Source: Balneola sp.
Lineage (GTDB): Bacteria; Bacteroidota; Rhodothermia; Balneolales; Balneolaceae
Length of the DNA: 64,000 bases
NCBI GenBank assembly: GCA_017643645.1
Contig: JAEPNB010000002.1
Coordinates: 372,001 to 436,000, forward strand
Direction of reading: 5' to 3'
This document shows, one piece after another, positions 27,165 to 36,932 of this stretch (positions are counted from its first letter, which is position 1; each line of letters starts with the position of its first letter). The notes below the pieces were generated by a model, which searched no databases, had not been told where the DNA came from, and was given only the letters and a program-made list of their open reading frames with translations. The position numbers and the translations under genes are program-made.

Positions 27165-29210
27165 CTATTTCCGGGATTTTTTAAACCAAGCCAAAATATG
27201 ATCTACTTTGGTTATTAGCTGGCTTGGTCGGTTAGCTATGAAGTGACTTGCACCGGGAATTTCAACCAGAGCCGTTTCTATTTCGCGTATTTTAAGTGCT
27301 CCATACAATTGTTTTGCTTCAGATAGAGGTGTTCTAAGATCTTCTGTTCCAACCATGACTAATGTTGGAGTTTCAATATTGCCAACTAAGGATACCGGAG
27401 AATACTTCCAGTAGGTTTCAAATTCTTCCCACGGCTGGCCCGGGTATCTGTATTCCGCATATCCAAAGTAATTATCTGCAACCAGCGTTTTACTGATCCA
27501 ATTCATAACCGGTTTAACCACTGCGGCGGATTCAAAACGATTATTTTTTCCAATCATCCACGCAGTCATAATTCCTCCGGCGCTACCTCCGGTTACAAAT
27601 AAACTGTCTTCTGAAGTAATACGATCTTCAATCAGCTTATCAACTCCATCCATAATATCGTGATAGTCATCGCCCGGATAATCGTGATACAGCAGGTTTC
27701 CAAATTCTTCACCATAACTGGTGCTTCCGCGCATATTCGGATAAAAAACTACATATCCTGCAGCTGCAAAAAGCTGTAATTCAGGCGTAAATCTTGGACC
27801 GTAATTGGAAATTGGTCCACCATGAATTTCTACAAGCAAAGGGTAACTTCGACTTTCATCATAATTTGGTGGATAGATCAACCAGCCCTGCAAATCAATT
27901 CCATCTACAGAAGACTTGTATCTATAGTCCTCCACTTTTCCTAAAGTACGGTTTCCAAGAAGTGCATCGTTTAAAGAAGTAATCAGATTGGCAGCTTTTT
28001 TATTACTCATTACAGCAAGTTCAGCAGGGTGTTCCGGCGATGTCAAATTCATAGCGATCTCACCATTATCTGATACCGAGTATGAACCGCCTCCATAAGG
28101 TCGACCGATGGAAGTTCCTCCTATATTTTCAGCGAGTACATTTACTTTTCCTCTTAAATCGGTTTCGGCTAATTTAGTAATGCCTTCATCATCGTATAAA
28201 AAGTATAATCCATTGCCGTTGGCTTTCCATTCAAGTGAAGATGGGCTTCGGTCTAATCCGGTTTCAAGCATTTTTTTGTTGGAACCATCTGAATTCATCA
28301 AGTAAATATGCCTAATCTGATAAGTTTGAATCTTGTCATCATATCCGAGGTAAGCAATAGTTTTTCCATCCGGAGATATTACCGGATTACTGTCCGGACC
28401 AAAGCGATCAGTCAATGGAGTAATAGTTTGGTCGCTAACATTAACAGAATAGATTTCTGAATTTCTGTATCCGCTTACTTTGTCATGATCTTCATTGCGA
28501 TTTGCTGAGAAATAGATATGCTCGCCATAGGGAGACCAAACCGGACTTCCATGATCAAAATCCCCTTGAGTTATTTGACGAACAGCACCTCCGTCTGCCG
28601 GAGTTATAAAAATGTGGCGATATCCTGGAGAAATGTATCCTGCGCCATCTTGTTCATAGTTTAAACGAGTTGTAACCCGAGGAGCAGGAGCCCATTCAGC
28701 CCCTTTTGGTTTCTTTGGTGATGTCACCAACACCGGATTGCGCCCCTCAATTTTCATGGTGAAAGAAAGGTATTGACCATCAGGCGACCAAGCCAAACCA
28801 CCGGGGCTACTTTCCAATTGTGTAATACGTGCTGTAACTCCCGATTCCAACCAATAAATAAAAATTTCACTTCCATGCCCTTCTTCTGAGCTTGTATAAG
28901 CGATTCTATCTCCATCAGGCGACCATATTGCATTTCCTTCACCGGATGTACGGCTCGTTAGTTTTTGGTGTCCCGAACCGTCGCTGTTTATAATCCAGAG
29001 CGAAGAAGTTCTGCGATCCGTCATTTTGTTGAAACCTCTGCGATTATACACTATGTGTTTTCCGTCCGGTGAGATTTGTGGATTATGAACCCATTGCAAG
29101 TCAAAAACATCCATTGCACTGAATGATGGAGAACCTTGTGCATTTATATTCGGGCTTGCTAATACAAGAATGAAAAGTAAGGTGAAAAGGGTTCGTTTAT
29201 ATGATTTCAT
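27165..29210 (-). CDS. S9 family peptidase (prolyl oligopeptidase/acylaminoacyl-peptidase type), exported
   Basis: 681 residues. A signal peptide ending near NINAQ precedes a WD40/TolB-like propeller with repeated (W)SPDG motifs (IWSPDGDRIAY, AWSPDGQYLSF, VWSPYGEHIYF). A C-terminal alpha/beta hydrolase follows, with catalytic Ser543 (GGSAGG), Asp624 (GTEDLRTP) and His656 (GASHFI). These enzymes cleave short peptides after proline or remove N-terminal dipeptides or acyl-amino acids. Location is probably the periplasm. It is downstream, on the same strand, of the tandem TolB/TPR array. A second S9 peptidase lies on the other side of that array. Confidence 0.93.
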   Translation of the reverse strand: MKSYKRTLFTLLFILVLASPNINAQGSPSFSAMDVFDLQWVHNPQISPDGKHIVYNRRGFNKMTDRRTSSLWIINSDGSGHQKLTSRTSGEGNAIWSPDGDRIAYTSSEEGHGSEIFIYWLESGVTARITQLESSPGGLAWSPDGQYLSFTMKIEGRNPVLVTSPKKPKGAEWAPAPRVTTRLNYEQDGAGYISPGYRHIFITPADGGAVRQITQGDFDHGSPVWSPYGEHIYFSANRNEDHDKVSGYRNSEIYSVNVSDQTITPLTDRFGPDSNPVISPDGKTIAYLGYDDKIQTYQIRHIYLMNSDGSNKKMLETGLDRSPSSLEWKANGNGLYFLYDDEGITKLAETDLRGKVNVLAENIGGTSIGRPYGGGSYSVSDNGEIAMNLTSPEHPAELAVMSNKKAANLITSLNDALLGNRTLGKVEDYRYKSSVDGIDLQGWLIYPPNYDESRSYPLLVEIHGGPISNYGPRFTPELQLFAAAGYVVFYPNMRGSTSYGEEFGNLLYHDYPGDDYHDIMDGVDKLIEDRITSEDSLFVTGGSAGGIMTAWMIGKNNRFESAAVVKPVMNWISKTLVADNYFGYAEYRYPGQPWEEFETYWKYSPVSLVGNIETPTLVMVGTEDLRTPLSEAKQLYGALKIREIETALVEIPGASHFIANRPSQLITKVDHILAWFKKSRK

Positions 29211-29263
29211 AGTATTATTGGTTTGTTTTACACTATAGTGGCTAAAGAAATGGAATATAGGGT

Positions 29264-29330
29264 TTGAATCACAGATTTGTTGCTGAACTTAAAATCCGGG
29301 CTAATCCAAACAGTTGGTTAATCAGCGGTT
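29264..29330. repeat. AATCC-type dispersed repeat, degenerate copy
   Basis: The AAATCCGGGCTAATCC and TTAATCAGCGGTTC pieces, preceded by GAATCACAGATT, resemble the repeats at 27057-27135 and 44317-44408 but are more diverged. They occupy most of the gap between the S9 peptidase and the 106-residue membrane protein gene. Confidence 0.45.
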
Positions 29331-29363
29331 CAAAAAGTGTCTGTCGGAAGAAGCGGAGCATGT

Positions 29364-29684
29364 TTAGTGATGATAAAAACGTTCAATAACTGCATAACCC
29401 AATACCAATATGGAGAAGATCAGCAGCCAAAAATTTAGTATCCGATCTTCAAATGATTCTTTATCAGCAGTATGCTTTTTATATATGATCACATAAGCGA
29501 TATACATTACAAAAGGAAAGGTGATCGCCGTGACGATCAATGAAAAGCGGAGTGCCCAAACCGGAAAAATTTCTGCAACTACCAAAGCTTCAACTGCTTG
29601 GTTTAACAGAAAAGTAGCAATAGTAAAGATTACTGCCACTTTAGTGAGATAAAGTCTTCGTAGCCTTTTCAGAGTATACATCAT
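29364..29684 (-). CDS. Small three-helix membrane protein resembling the membrane module of the adjacent TolB/TPR paralogs
   Basis: 106 residues. There are three predicted transmembrane helices (about 14-36, 45-68 and 83-102). An ungapped alignment by eye with the first 120 residues of the neighbouring 747-residue protein matches KVA, FP-x-W, the FP in TM2 and a final (V/I)ER after TM3, at roughly 29% identity over the first 52 aligned positions. It has no TolB or TPR part. Upstream, in frame but behind a TAA, are codons for MNIPKFIQ, the paralogs' N-terminus, preceded by the same 157-bp spacer. It is therefore a truncated or anchor-only member of the array. Whether it is functional is unknown. 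Confidence 0.7.
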   Translation of the reverse strand: MMYTLKRLRRLYLTKVAVIFTIATFLLNQAVEALVVAEIFPVWALRFSLIVTAITFPFVMYIAYVIIYKKHTADKESFEDRILNFWLLIFSILVLGYAVIERFYHH

Positions 29685-29690
29685 CAGATA

Positions 29691-29732
29691 TTACGTTACT
29701 TCAGCTTTTTGTATGAATTTTGGAATGTTCAT
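29691..29732 (-). pseudogene. Remnant of a paralog 5' end (MNIPKFIQ, then stop)
   Basis: From an ATG at 29732 the minus strand reads MNIPKFIQKAEVT and then TAA. The first eight residues equal the start of the array proteins (MNISKFIQ/MNIPKFIE). The stop is in frame with the 106-residue gene that begins 48 nt downstream. I read it as the broken start of a seventh array member. It could also act as a short leader peptide. Confidence 0.6.
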
Positions 29733-29889
29733 GGCGCTTCGCGGATTAAAAATTCTTGTATTGTCATGTCGAACCTATGTGAGACATCTAAAGAATCACT
29801 AAAACGATATAAAACCGTTAGACTTCTCACATCCGTTCGAAGTGAAAGAATGGAAGAGGAAGTAATTTTTAATTCTACATTCTTCATTT
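29733..29889. repeat. Array spacer S1, 157 bp
   Basis: Same length and layout as spacers S2-S5, with the 86-bp inverted repeat at 29762-29847. The left arm is damaged here (CCTA in place of CGGA) and the right end reads TGAAA. It separates the first full paralog from the broken seventh start. The threading ORF (58 codons, 29729-29905, minus strand) remains open. Confidence 0.9.
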
Positions 29890-32133
29890 TTAATTCTCTT
29901 CCCATTCTTCACGCCAATCTCCGGTACTTTTCAGGTAAGCAATAGCTTCTTCTTTCATAACATTAACATCGGCTAGAATTTTACCTTTAAGCTTTTCGTA
30001 TTCAGGAATTCCATTTAGCGTACTCATATTTCTGGAGTATTTGAAATAGGGAGGAAAGCCATTAGTAATTTTATATTCGAAATACTGCTTTCGGATCAAT
30101 TCTAAAAAACGGTCCACGTTTCCTTTATAAAACTCACATTCAGCTACACCCCATTCTCTGTATTTCCTAACAGCTTCTATTTCTGCATCTTCATATTGTT
30201 CATAACGATAATCACAATAAATATTCGTTAGCTTTTTAAATCTTTCATCCTGATTTAACCCCATCCCAATTACATAAGATAGATATCCGGCGACATCTAA
30301 AGCTTCATCATTGTCGGCGAATACAATTTCATCCTGCAAAACTATCGGGTTTATGTCGATATACATTTGGAGTGCTTTTTCTTTTTCACCTTTCATGTAT
30401 ATAAGTCTGGACTTAAAGGTGTCGATCTCCTTATTGAAGTTGTCAGAGAAAATTCCTCGCTGAGTATCTACAAACTCAAGTACCTCATCTATTTTACCAT
30501 GCTCTGAATAGTAATTGGCATACATGAAGTAATACTGCTGATTATTGGGATAAAGCTCTCCCATTTTAATGATCATATACTCCTGAAATGTCTCAAAGCC
30601 TAAGCTTTCTGCTAAATCATGGAGATAAACGATCAAATCAACATTTTCAGGATCAGATTTATATAATTGATAAGTACTAATAAAAGATTTACCGATCTCG
30701 CCAACACCTATGCCTGCATAAGCCTGAGCTTTCCTTAGTTTTACACCTTTGTAATCCGGATATCGCTCCAGTACTTTATCAAACAGTTTCATTCCTCTTT
30801 CAGCTTCCCCCAAATTCACATAATGGCCGCCAAGATGAGCTGCGATATCAGGATTTAGAGGATCAATTTGGTAGGCTTTTTCAAGTATTTTATGAGCATC
30901 ATCATGTCTTGAAAATTCGTGGAGCACATCATGATATCCTACGAGCACCTCTGAATCGCCCGGCAATAATTCGATCGCACGTTCATAAGTTTCCAATGCT
31001 TTTTGATTGTCTTCTATATTCAGATAGTAGTAGCCAAGTGCTTCATAAGCTTTACCCTCGTTACCATCGATCAATAAAGCGCGATCAATATTTTCCCGCA
31101 TCAGATTTTTCATGTCTTCTAAAGAAAGATTTCCTTTCCAGTTCAGATCTCCATATACATAAGCAAGTCTGGCATAGGCTAATGAAAAGGAGGGATCAAT
31201 ACGTATAGCTTCTTTATACTTTTCTACAGCTTTTCTCAGATCATCTAATTCGTCGGTTACCTCCAGTTGGGTAGCAGCTAAATAAGCGTTATAAGCCTCA
31301 ATATCATCTGTAGGATTTGTTTTCAGATCTTCTTCCAACTGTGGGAGAAGGCGTACTTTAAGCTCCTCCATAACTTTTCTGGAGATCTCTTCCTGAATAT
31401 CGAAGATGTTTTCAATTGTTAGTTCGCGATCAAAATTTTCTGACCACACATGGAATCCGTCTTCAACTTTAATAAGCTGAGCTGTGATACGAATACGATT
31501 TCCGGCCTTTCGAACACTTCCTTCTAAAATATGATCGACTTTTAGTTCTTGCCCAATTAAAGAGAGATTTTCATTTTGACCTTTAAACTTGAATGATGAA
31601 GTTCGTCCGGCTACTTTCAATTCTTCCACTTTAGCCAGAGCATTCAATAATTCTTCTGATAAACCATCAGCAAAATATTCCTGATCGCCACCCAAACTAA
31701 AATCTTCAAACGGTAATACGGCTATGGATGCGGTTTCAAATTTGGTTTCAAAAGAAGCATTTCCCAAAATAGAGGCTTTGGCAAAAAAGACCCGCTCAAC
31801 CAATAAAAATACTACCGCCATCGAAAGAGCGGTGATGATTATCCCATTAAGTTTTTTACCGGTACGGCTGGTTACGGATTCAGTGATATCCACTTCCTGA
31901 GATTTTTTTAAACCTTCAGGAGTTAGCTCAAATGCCCATGCAAAGATCAGTGAAAGTGGAAAGCCAACTAAAACCAGTACAGTAAAAAAGGGTGCTACCC
32001 AGTCAGGAAATTCCAGTTGTGGTGATACGGTAGAAACAACCTGAATAATCAGCCATCCCGCAATAGCATACGCCGTAGCCACTTTAAAGACATTACGACG
32101 TTTTAGCTCCTCTATAAATTTTGAAATGTTCAT
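29890..32133 (-). CDS. Array paralog 1: membrane-anchored TolB/FlgO-like domain TPR protein
   Basis: 747 residues. Residues 1-16 are basic (ELKRRNVF). Helices lie at ~17-37, ~46-68 and ~97-115, with a cytoplasmic link TPEGLKKSQEV between TM2 and TM3. By the positive-inside rule the remainder is periplasmic. Residues ~135-260 form a TolB N-terminal/FlgO-like domain (SIAVLPFEDFS, YFADGLSEELLNALAKV, VAGRTSSFKFKGQ, ILEGSVRKAGNRIRITAQL). About eight TPR-like helix pairs follow (PDYKGVKLRKAQAYAGIG and others), ending in WREEWEEN. Such proteins are often annotated beside adenylate cyclases or CadC-like sensors, but no cyclase or DNA-binding domain is present. It is the last intact gene of the tandem array. 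Confidence 0.88.
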   Translation of the reverse strand: MNISKFIEELKRRNVFKVATAYAIAGWLIIQVVSTVSPQLEFPDWVAPFFTVLVLVGFPLSLIFAWAFELTPEGLKKSQEVDITESVTSRTGKKLNGIIITALSMAVVFLLVERVFFAKASILGNASFETKFETASIAVLPFEDFSLGGDQEYFADGLSEELLNALAKVEELKVAGRTSSFKFKGQNENLSLIGQELKVDHILEGSVRKAGNRIRITAQLIKVEDGFHVWSENFDRELTIENIFDIQEEISRKVMEELKVRLLPQLEEDLKTNPTDDIEAYNAYLAATQLEVTDELDDLRKAVEKYKEAIRIDPSFSLAYARLAYVYGDLNWKGNLSLEDMKNLMRENIDRALLIDGNEGKAYEALGYYYLNIEDNQKALETYERAIELLPGDSEVLVGYHDVLHEFSRHDDAHKILEKAYQIDPLNPDIAAHLGGHYVNLGEAERGMKLFDKVLERYPDYKGVKLRKAQAYAGIGVGEIGKSFISTYQLYKSDPENVDLIVYLHDLAESLGFETFQEYMIIKMGELYPNNQQYYFMYANYYSEHGKIDEVLEFVDTQRGIFSDNFNKEIDTFKSRLIYMKGEKEKALQMYIDINPIVLQDEIVFADNDEALDVAGYLSYVIGMGLNQDERFKKLTNIYCDYRYEQYEDAEIEAVRKYREWGVAECEFYKGNVDRFLELIRKQYFEYKITNGFPPYFKYSRNMSTLNGIPEYEKLKGKILADVNVMKEEAIAYLKSTGDWREEWEEN

Positions 32134-32290
32134 AAAGCTTCGCGAATTAAAAATTCTTGTATTGTCATGTCGAACGGATGTGAGACATCTAAAGAATCAC
32201 TAAACCCGCATAAAACCGTTAGACTTCTCACATCCGTTCGAAGTGACAGAATGGAAGAGGAAGTAATTTTTAATTTTAAATTCTTCATTT
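32134..32290. repeat. Array spacer S2, 157 bp
   Basis: It contains an 86-bp inverted repeat (32163-32248) with 23-bp arms (left TGTCATGTCGAACGGATG..., right ...TCCGTTCGAAGTGACA) that differ at two positions, and a ~40-nt AT-rich loop. A threading minus-strand ORF ends with TGA overlapping the ATG of paralog 1. Confidence 0.92.
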
Positions 32291-34543
32291 TTAATTCCCT
32301 TCTTCCCATTCTTCTTTCCACTCGTCTTTTTCTTTTAAGAATTGAACTACATTTTTACGCATCATTCCAAGATCAGCATAAATCTTCTTTTCAAACTCTT
32401 CAAAATTTTGTGACTCTCTTATCCGGAAAAAAGGAATCTCGGATGTAATAATTAATGGATAATTTGCTTTGGAGTTTAATTCGAAATAGAATTTTTCCAT
32501 TGCAGCTACAGCTTCGTCATATAGCTCTGTAGCGATCTGGCACCACAGTTTAACATCTAATTCGTTGTAGATTTCTATATGACCACTCTCTTCCATTTCA
32601 GCCAATCTTTTATCTTTATAGTCACATATCCGATCAGCGATCATTTCAACTTCCTCTGTTTTTCCGGCTTTATCAGCTAAAGTAAGATGAAAAATTGCTG
32701 CAGTTCGATGATCATCATTTGTGATCTCTTTTCCTGGTTCATCAAGAAAATCCGGAAACCTTCTTTTTAACAAATCTATACCTTCTAGAAACTCCCCTCT
32801 CTCATAATGATAAGCCAACAGATCAATCACAAAGAATTCAACCGTTCGTTCGCCATAAGTCTCGGAAAGTTCGTCAACAATTCTTTTAGTGGTCTCAAAA
32901 TCCCCCCTGGTTTGACTTGTTCTTAGCAAGTTTCTCGGACCTGAATGATTCTCAGGGTAGGTTTCTGAAATTTTTTGCCCAAAATATTCAGCCATATTCA
33001 ACATGTTTAGGTCTCTTGCTATATCAGATACCATCCACATAAAATCCATATCATCAGGGTTTTGCAGATGTCCTTCATAAGCAAAGGTAAAAGCATTATC
33101 GAGTTCACCGTAGGGCACATCTCTAAGTAACCAGGCTTTGGAATAATAGGAGCCGTTATACTCTGGTGTTCTTTTGATATTTCGATCAATTATCGCCATT
33201 GCTTCTTCATACCTGTTCTCTACATTTTCCAGATAACGGGCGTATGAATTGGAAATATCCGGGCTCAACGGATCCAGTTCATAGGCTTTAAATAATTGTG
33301 CTCTTGATTCTTCAACCTTATTATTTCTTCCCAGTGCACTTCTGTAATCCATTCGAATAGAAGCATCATTGGGGGCAAGTTCGACAGCTTTTTTGAGCGT
33401 TTCTTCTCTTTTTTCGAACTGAAATTCAAAACCGTAGTAATCTGCCAGTGCCTGATGAGCTTTCCCAAGATCTTTGTCTAACGAGATTGCCATTTCTGCA
33501 TTCTCTCTCATTAGAACTTTGGTCTCGTCCGCACTTATGTTTCCATTTTGATGCAGGTTATTGTACGCAAGAGCCAGTCGGGCGTATGCTTCTGCAAATG
33601 TGGGGTCGAGCCGAATCGCCTCTTTATATTTCTGAATGGCGTATTCAATATCTTCAGGTTGGTAAGTGATCTCACGTTGTGTTGCCTCCAGAAAGGCATT
33701 GTACGCTTCAATGTCCATAGTTGGACGATTTGCTAATTGAGCTTCCTCTTCCGGAAGTAAGCGCACTTTTAGTTCTTCCATTACATGTAGGGAGATCTCT
33801 TCCTGTATATCAAAAATATTGTCGACTGTAAATTCACGATCATAGGTTTCGCTCCATATATGGAAGCCATCCGAAACACGGATCAGCTGAGCGGTAATTC
33901 GTAGTCGGTTACCGGATTTTCTAACACTGCCTTCCAGAATATTTGCAACTCCAAGTTCGCTTCCGATCTCAGTAAGATTTTCATTCTGTCCTTTGAATTT
34001 GAAAGAAGAAGTTCGCCCCGCTACCTGCATATCTTCAACTTTGGCGAGAGCGTTGAGTAATTCTTCTGAAAGTCCGTCAGAGAAATATTCATTTTCTGTA
34101 TCACTACTCATGTTTACAAAAGGAAGGACAGCAATGGAAGCCGTTTTAATTTGAGCAATAGCTCCGGCATCTTCTAAAATGGAAGCTTTGGCAAAGAAAA
34201 CTCTTTCGATAACTACAAAAAATAAAGCAATTGATAACACTGAAATAATAACGCCATTCAGTTTTTTACTGGTTCGGTCAGTAACGGATTCTGTAATTTC
34301 TACTTCCTTTGATTTCTTGATTCCTTCCGGAGTTAGCTCAAACGCCCATGCGAAAATGAGCGTGAGTGGAAATCCAATTCCAACTAACACGATTACGACC
34401 GTATCAAACCAATCAGGGATGTTCAGAGGCGCTTCAATTACGGTAACAATTTGAATGATCAACCATCCTGCTATAGCATAAGCCACGGCTACCTTAAAAA
34501 CATTACGGCGTTTTAGTTCTTGTATGAATTTTGAAATGTTCAT
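32291..34543 (-). CDS. Array paralog 2: membrane-anchored TolB/FlgO-like domain TPR protein
   Basis: 750 residues with the same architecture. The membrane module (FKVAVAYAIAGWLIIQIV) carries a short extracytoplasmic loop VIEAPLNIPDWFD that differs from the other copies. The TolB-like domain starts at SIAVLPFVNMSSD, and the TPR region includes DPTFAEAYARLALAYNNL and DPLSPDISNSYARYLE. The C-terminus is WKEEWEEGN. The periplasmic half is the most diverged from paralogs 4 and 6, suggesting a different ligand or partner. There is no Shine-Dalgarno; the ATG overlaps the TGA of the spacer ORF. Confidence 0.88.
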   Translation of the reverse strand: MNISKFIQELKRRNVFKVAVAYAIAGWLIIQIVTVIEAPLNIPDWFDTVVIVLVGIGFPLTLIFAWAFELTPEGIKKSKEVEITESVTDRTSKKLNGVIISVLSIALFFVVIERVFFAKASILEDAGAIAQIKTASIAVLPFVNMSSDTENEYFSDGLSEELLNALAKVEDMQVAGRTSSFKFKGQNENLTEIGSELGVANILEGSVRKSGNRLRITAQLIRVSDGFHIWSETYDREFTVDNIFDIQEEISLHVMEELKVRLLPEEEAQLANRPTMDIEAYNAFLEATQREITYQPEDIEYAIQKYKEAIRLDPTFAEAYARLALAYNNLHQNGNISADETKVLMRENAEMAISLDKDLGKAHQALADYYGFEFQFEKREETLKKAVELAPNDASIRMDYRSALGRNNKVEESRAQLFKAYELDPLSPDISNSYARYLENVENRYEEAMAIIDRNIKRTPEYNGSYYSKAWLLRDVPYGELDNAFTFAYEGHLQNPDDMDFMWMVSDIARDLNMLNMAEYFGQKISETYPENHSGPRNLLRTSQTRGDFETTKRIVDELSETYGERTVEFFVIDLLAYHYERGEFLEGIDLLKRRFPDFLDEPGKEITNDDHRTAAIFHLTLADKAGKTEEVEMIADRICDYKDKRLAEMEESGHIEIYNELDVKLWCQIATELYDEAVAAMEKFYFELNSKANYPLIITSEIPFFRIRESQNFEEFEKKIYADLGMMRKNVVQFLKEKDEWKEEWEEGN

Positions 34544-34700
34544 AATGCTTTGCGGATTAAAAATTCTTGTATTGTCATGTCGAACGGATGTGAGACATCT
34601 AAAGAATCACTAAACCCGCATAAAACCGTTAGACTTCTCACATCCGTTCGAAGTGACAGAATGGAAGAGGGGATAATTTTTAATTCTACATTCTTCATTT
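34544..34700. repeat. Array spacer S3, 157 bp
   Basis: Nearly identical to S2, with an inverted repeat at 34573-34658 and the threading ORF terminating at 34540. The few differences from S2 are in the outer flanks (for example GAGGGGAT in place of GAGGAAGT). Confidence 0.92.
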
Positions 34701-36932
34701 TTAATTCTCTTCCCATTCTTCTTTCCACTCGCCTTGTTCTATCAAATACTGTCGAACATTTTCAGCTTGTTCATCCAGTTCTTTTTTAACGTTTAATAAT
34801 AAAGGCCTGATCTCAGGAGAGTTTCTTAAGTTTACGTCTAGAGGACGATCAGATCTCAATACAAAATTGACAAAACCTATTACTCTCCGTTCTGTAAACA
34901 TTTCTTCAACAAAAGGCTGTGCTGATTTAAAATCATTATTAAGAAAAAGACACCAGTTGCGACTAAAGAAATACCGATCAGAATCTATTCCTTCCTCTTC
35001 CAGATCAGGGATAGTTTCTACAAATTCACAATACTTTTGAGTTTGCATTCTCGCAGAGTCTGCTTTCCCTGCTATGTTATAAAGTTCAATTAGATCTATT
35101 CTTCTCCAATTATCTTCTTCAAGTTCTTGGGAATAATCAAACAATTCAGGATAGTGAAAGCGAAAAAGTTGAAATGCTTTATCCAGATCATCGGTATTTA
35201 TAGCATAATCGATCTGATCACTGATATGAAAATCTGGAATATTTTTTGGATCAAGATGAGAAAAATCTCTCTTGTCTTTATTGTAGTAACTGTAGTCTCC
35301 AAATTCTTCTCCAAAATCATCTACCAACCCAAGATAGTCATCACTTTCGGGAAAGTTTCTTTGCATGATATCCATGTAGTGAGTTGCCGGTTCTTGCATA
35401 CCCAATGTTATCAATCGATAGATCATGATTGATAAGGAGCGCGTAAAATTATTATCTAAAGAATAGGCTTTATGTACGGCAATGAAAGATTCATCAAATT
35501 TACTTACAGGAGCATTCGATTTCATAAATGCTAGTCCTATATAACTTGGAATGAATTCCGGATTCTTTTTCATATTCATTAAAAAATACTCTTCAGCCAT
35601 TTCCAGATCTTCTTCATTTAATCCAACTCTACCCTTATTATAGATCGCAAGTGGATTCAATGGGTCAACTTCATACATCTGCTTTACCATTTCTTTCCAT
35701 TTCTCTTCTTCATCTAATTCATCGATATAAATATTTCCTAGTAAGTTATATACGTCGGTTAGATTTGGATTGAGTTCGAGACTTCTCAAGTAGAATTCTT
35801 GTGCTTTTTCGAAATCTCTTGTTATATCATGGTAAACGCCCATTGCAAGATGTGATTCTCCGATCTGGTTATTCAGATCCATAGCGATCTGGGCATGTCG
35901 CAGAACACTTTCTACTGCTTTTTCTTCCGGAACATTACCGTAATAATTTTGGAGCTGATAGGTATGTGCCAACTTAGCGTGAGCCTGTGCAAAACTTGGA
36001 TCCAGCTTTATAGCTGTATTATACAATTCGATAGCTACGTTTATTTCATCAATATCTCTATTGATGATAAGTTGATTTGCTTTCAAGTAAGCATCGTACG
36101 CTTCAATATCGCTAGTAGGGATGCTTTCAAGTTCAGCTTCATCTTCAGGAAGCAAAAAAACTTTTAATTGATCCAATACTCTTCTTGAGATCTCTTCTTG
36201 AATTGCAAAAATATTATCCAGCTCACGATCATAGGTTTCGCTCCATAAATGATATCCATCATCTACCTTGATCAACTGAGCAGTAATTCGGACTCTATTA
36301 CCATCTTTCCTTACACTTCCTTCCAGAATATGTGCTACCCCTAATTCTGCACCAATTTCAGAAAGATTTTCATTTTGCCCCTTGAATTTGAAAGAGGAGG
36401 TACGTCCGGCAACTCTCATGTCCTCAACTTTAGCTAAAGCATTGAGCAATTCTTCTGATAAACCATCTGAGAAGTATTCGTTCTCGGAATCACTGCTCAT
36501 ATTCACAAAGGGAAGAACCGCAATAGAAGCAGTTTCAACTGTAGCAGAAGTTTGTGCATCCTCAAGAATTGAAGATTTGGCAAAGAAAACTCGTTCTACT
36601 ATCAAAAAGAAAACAGCAACTGACAATACAGAAATGATGATCCCATTGAGTTTCTTTCCGGTACGATCTGTAACGGATTCGGTGATATCTACTTCTTTAG
36701 ATTTCTTAAGACCTTCCGGAGTAAGTTCAAAAGCCCAGGCAAAAATAAGAGCAAGCGGAAACCCAATTCCGACGAGAATAATTACGAATTGAGTAGTCCA
36801 TCCGGGAAACTCAAATGCAGGGAATACGGTAGCTACAATCTGAATGATCAACCATCCTGCTATAGCATAAGCCACGGCTACCTTAAAAACATTACGGCGT
36901 TTTAGTTCTTGTATGAATTTTGAAATGTTCAT
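34701..36932 (-). CDS. Array paralog 3: membrane-anchored TolB/FlgO-like domain TPR protein
   Basis: 743 residues. The membrane module is nearly the same as in paralog 2 up to the TM1-TM2 loop, which reads VFPAFEFPGWTT. In the TolB-like domain a short deletion removes residues before NIFAIQEEI compared with the other copies (ELDNIF against ELTxxNIF). The TPR part is acidic and Tyr-rich (FGDYSYYNKDKRDFSHLDPKNIPDF, shown broken: FGDYSYYNKDK then RDFSHLDP). The C-terminus is WKEEWEEN. Same strand and same spacing as its neighbours. Confidence 0.88.
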   Translation of the reverse strand: MNISKFIQELKRRNVFKVAVAYAIAGWLIIQIVATVFPAFEFPGWTTQFVIILVGIGFPLALIFAWAFELTPEGLKKSKEVDITESVTDRTGKKLNGIIISVLSVAVFFLIVERVFFAKSSILEDAQTSATVETASIAVLPFVNMSSDSENEYFSDGLSEELLNALAKVEDMRVAGRTSSFKFKGQNENLSEIGAELGVAHILEGSVRKDGNRVRITAQLIKVDDGYHLWSETYDRELDNIFAIQEEISRRVLDQLKVFLLPEDEAELESIPTSDIEAYDAYLKANQLIINRDIDEINVAIELYNTAIKLDPSFAQAHAKLAHTYQLQNYYGNVPEEKAVESVLRHAQIAMDLNNQIGESHLAMGVYHDITRDFEKAQEFYLRSLELNPNLTDVYNLLGNIYIDELDEEEKWKEMVKQMYEVDPLNPLAIYNKGRVGLNEEDLEMAEEYFLMNMKKNPEFIPSYIGLAFMKSNAPVSKFDESFIAVHKAYSLDNNFTRSLSIMIYRLITLGMQEPATHYMDIMQRNFPESDDYLGLVDDFGEEFGDYSYYNKDKRDFSHLDPKNIPDFHISDQIDYAINTDDLDKAFQLFRFHYPELFDYSQELEEDNWRRIDLIELYNIAGKADSARMQTQKYCEFVETIPDLEEEGIDSDRYFFSRNWCLFLNNDFKSAQPFVEEMFTERRVIGFVNFVLRSDRPLDVNLRNSPEIRPLLLNVKKELDEQAENVRQYLIEQGEWKEEWEEN

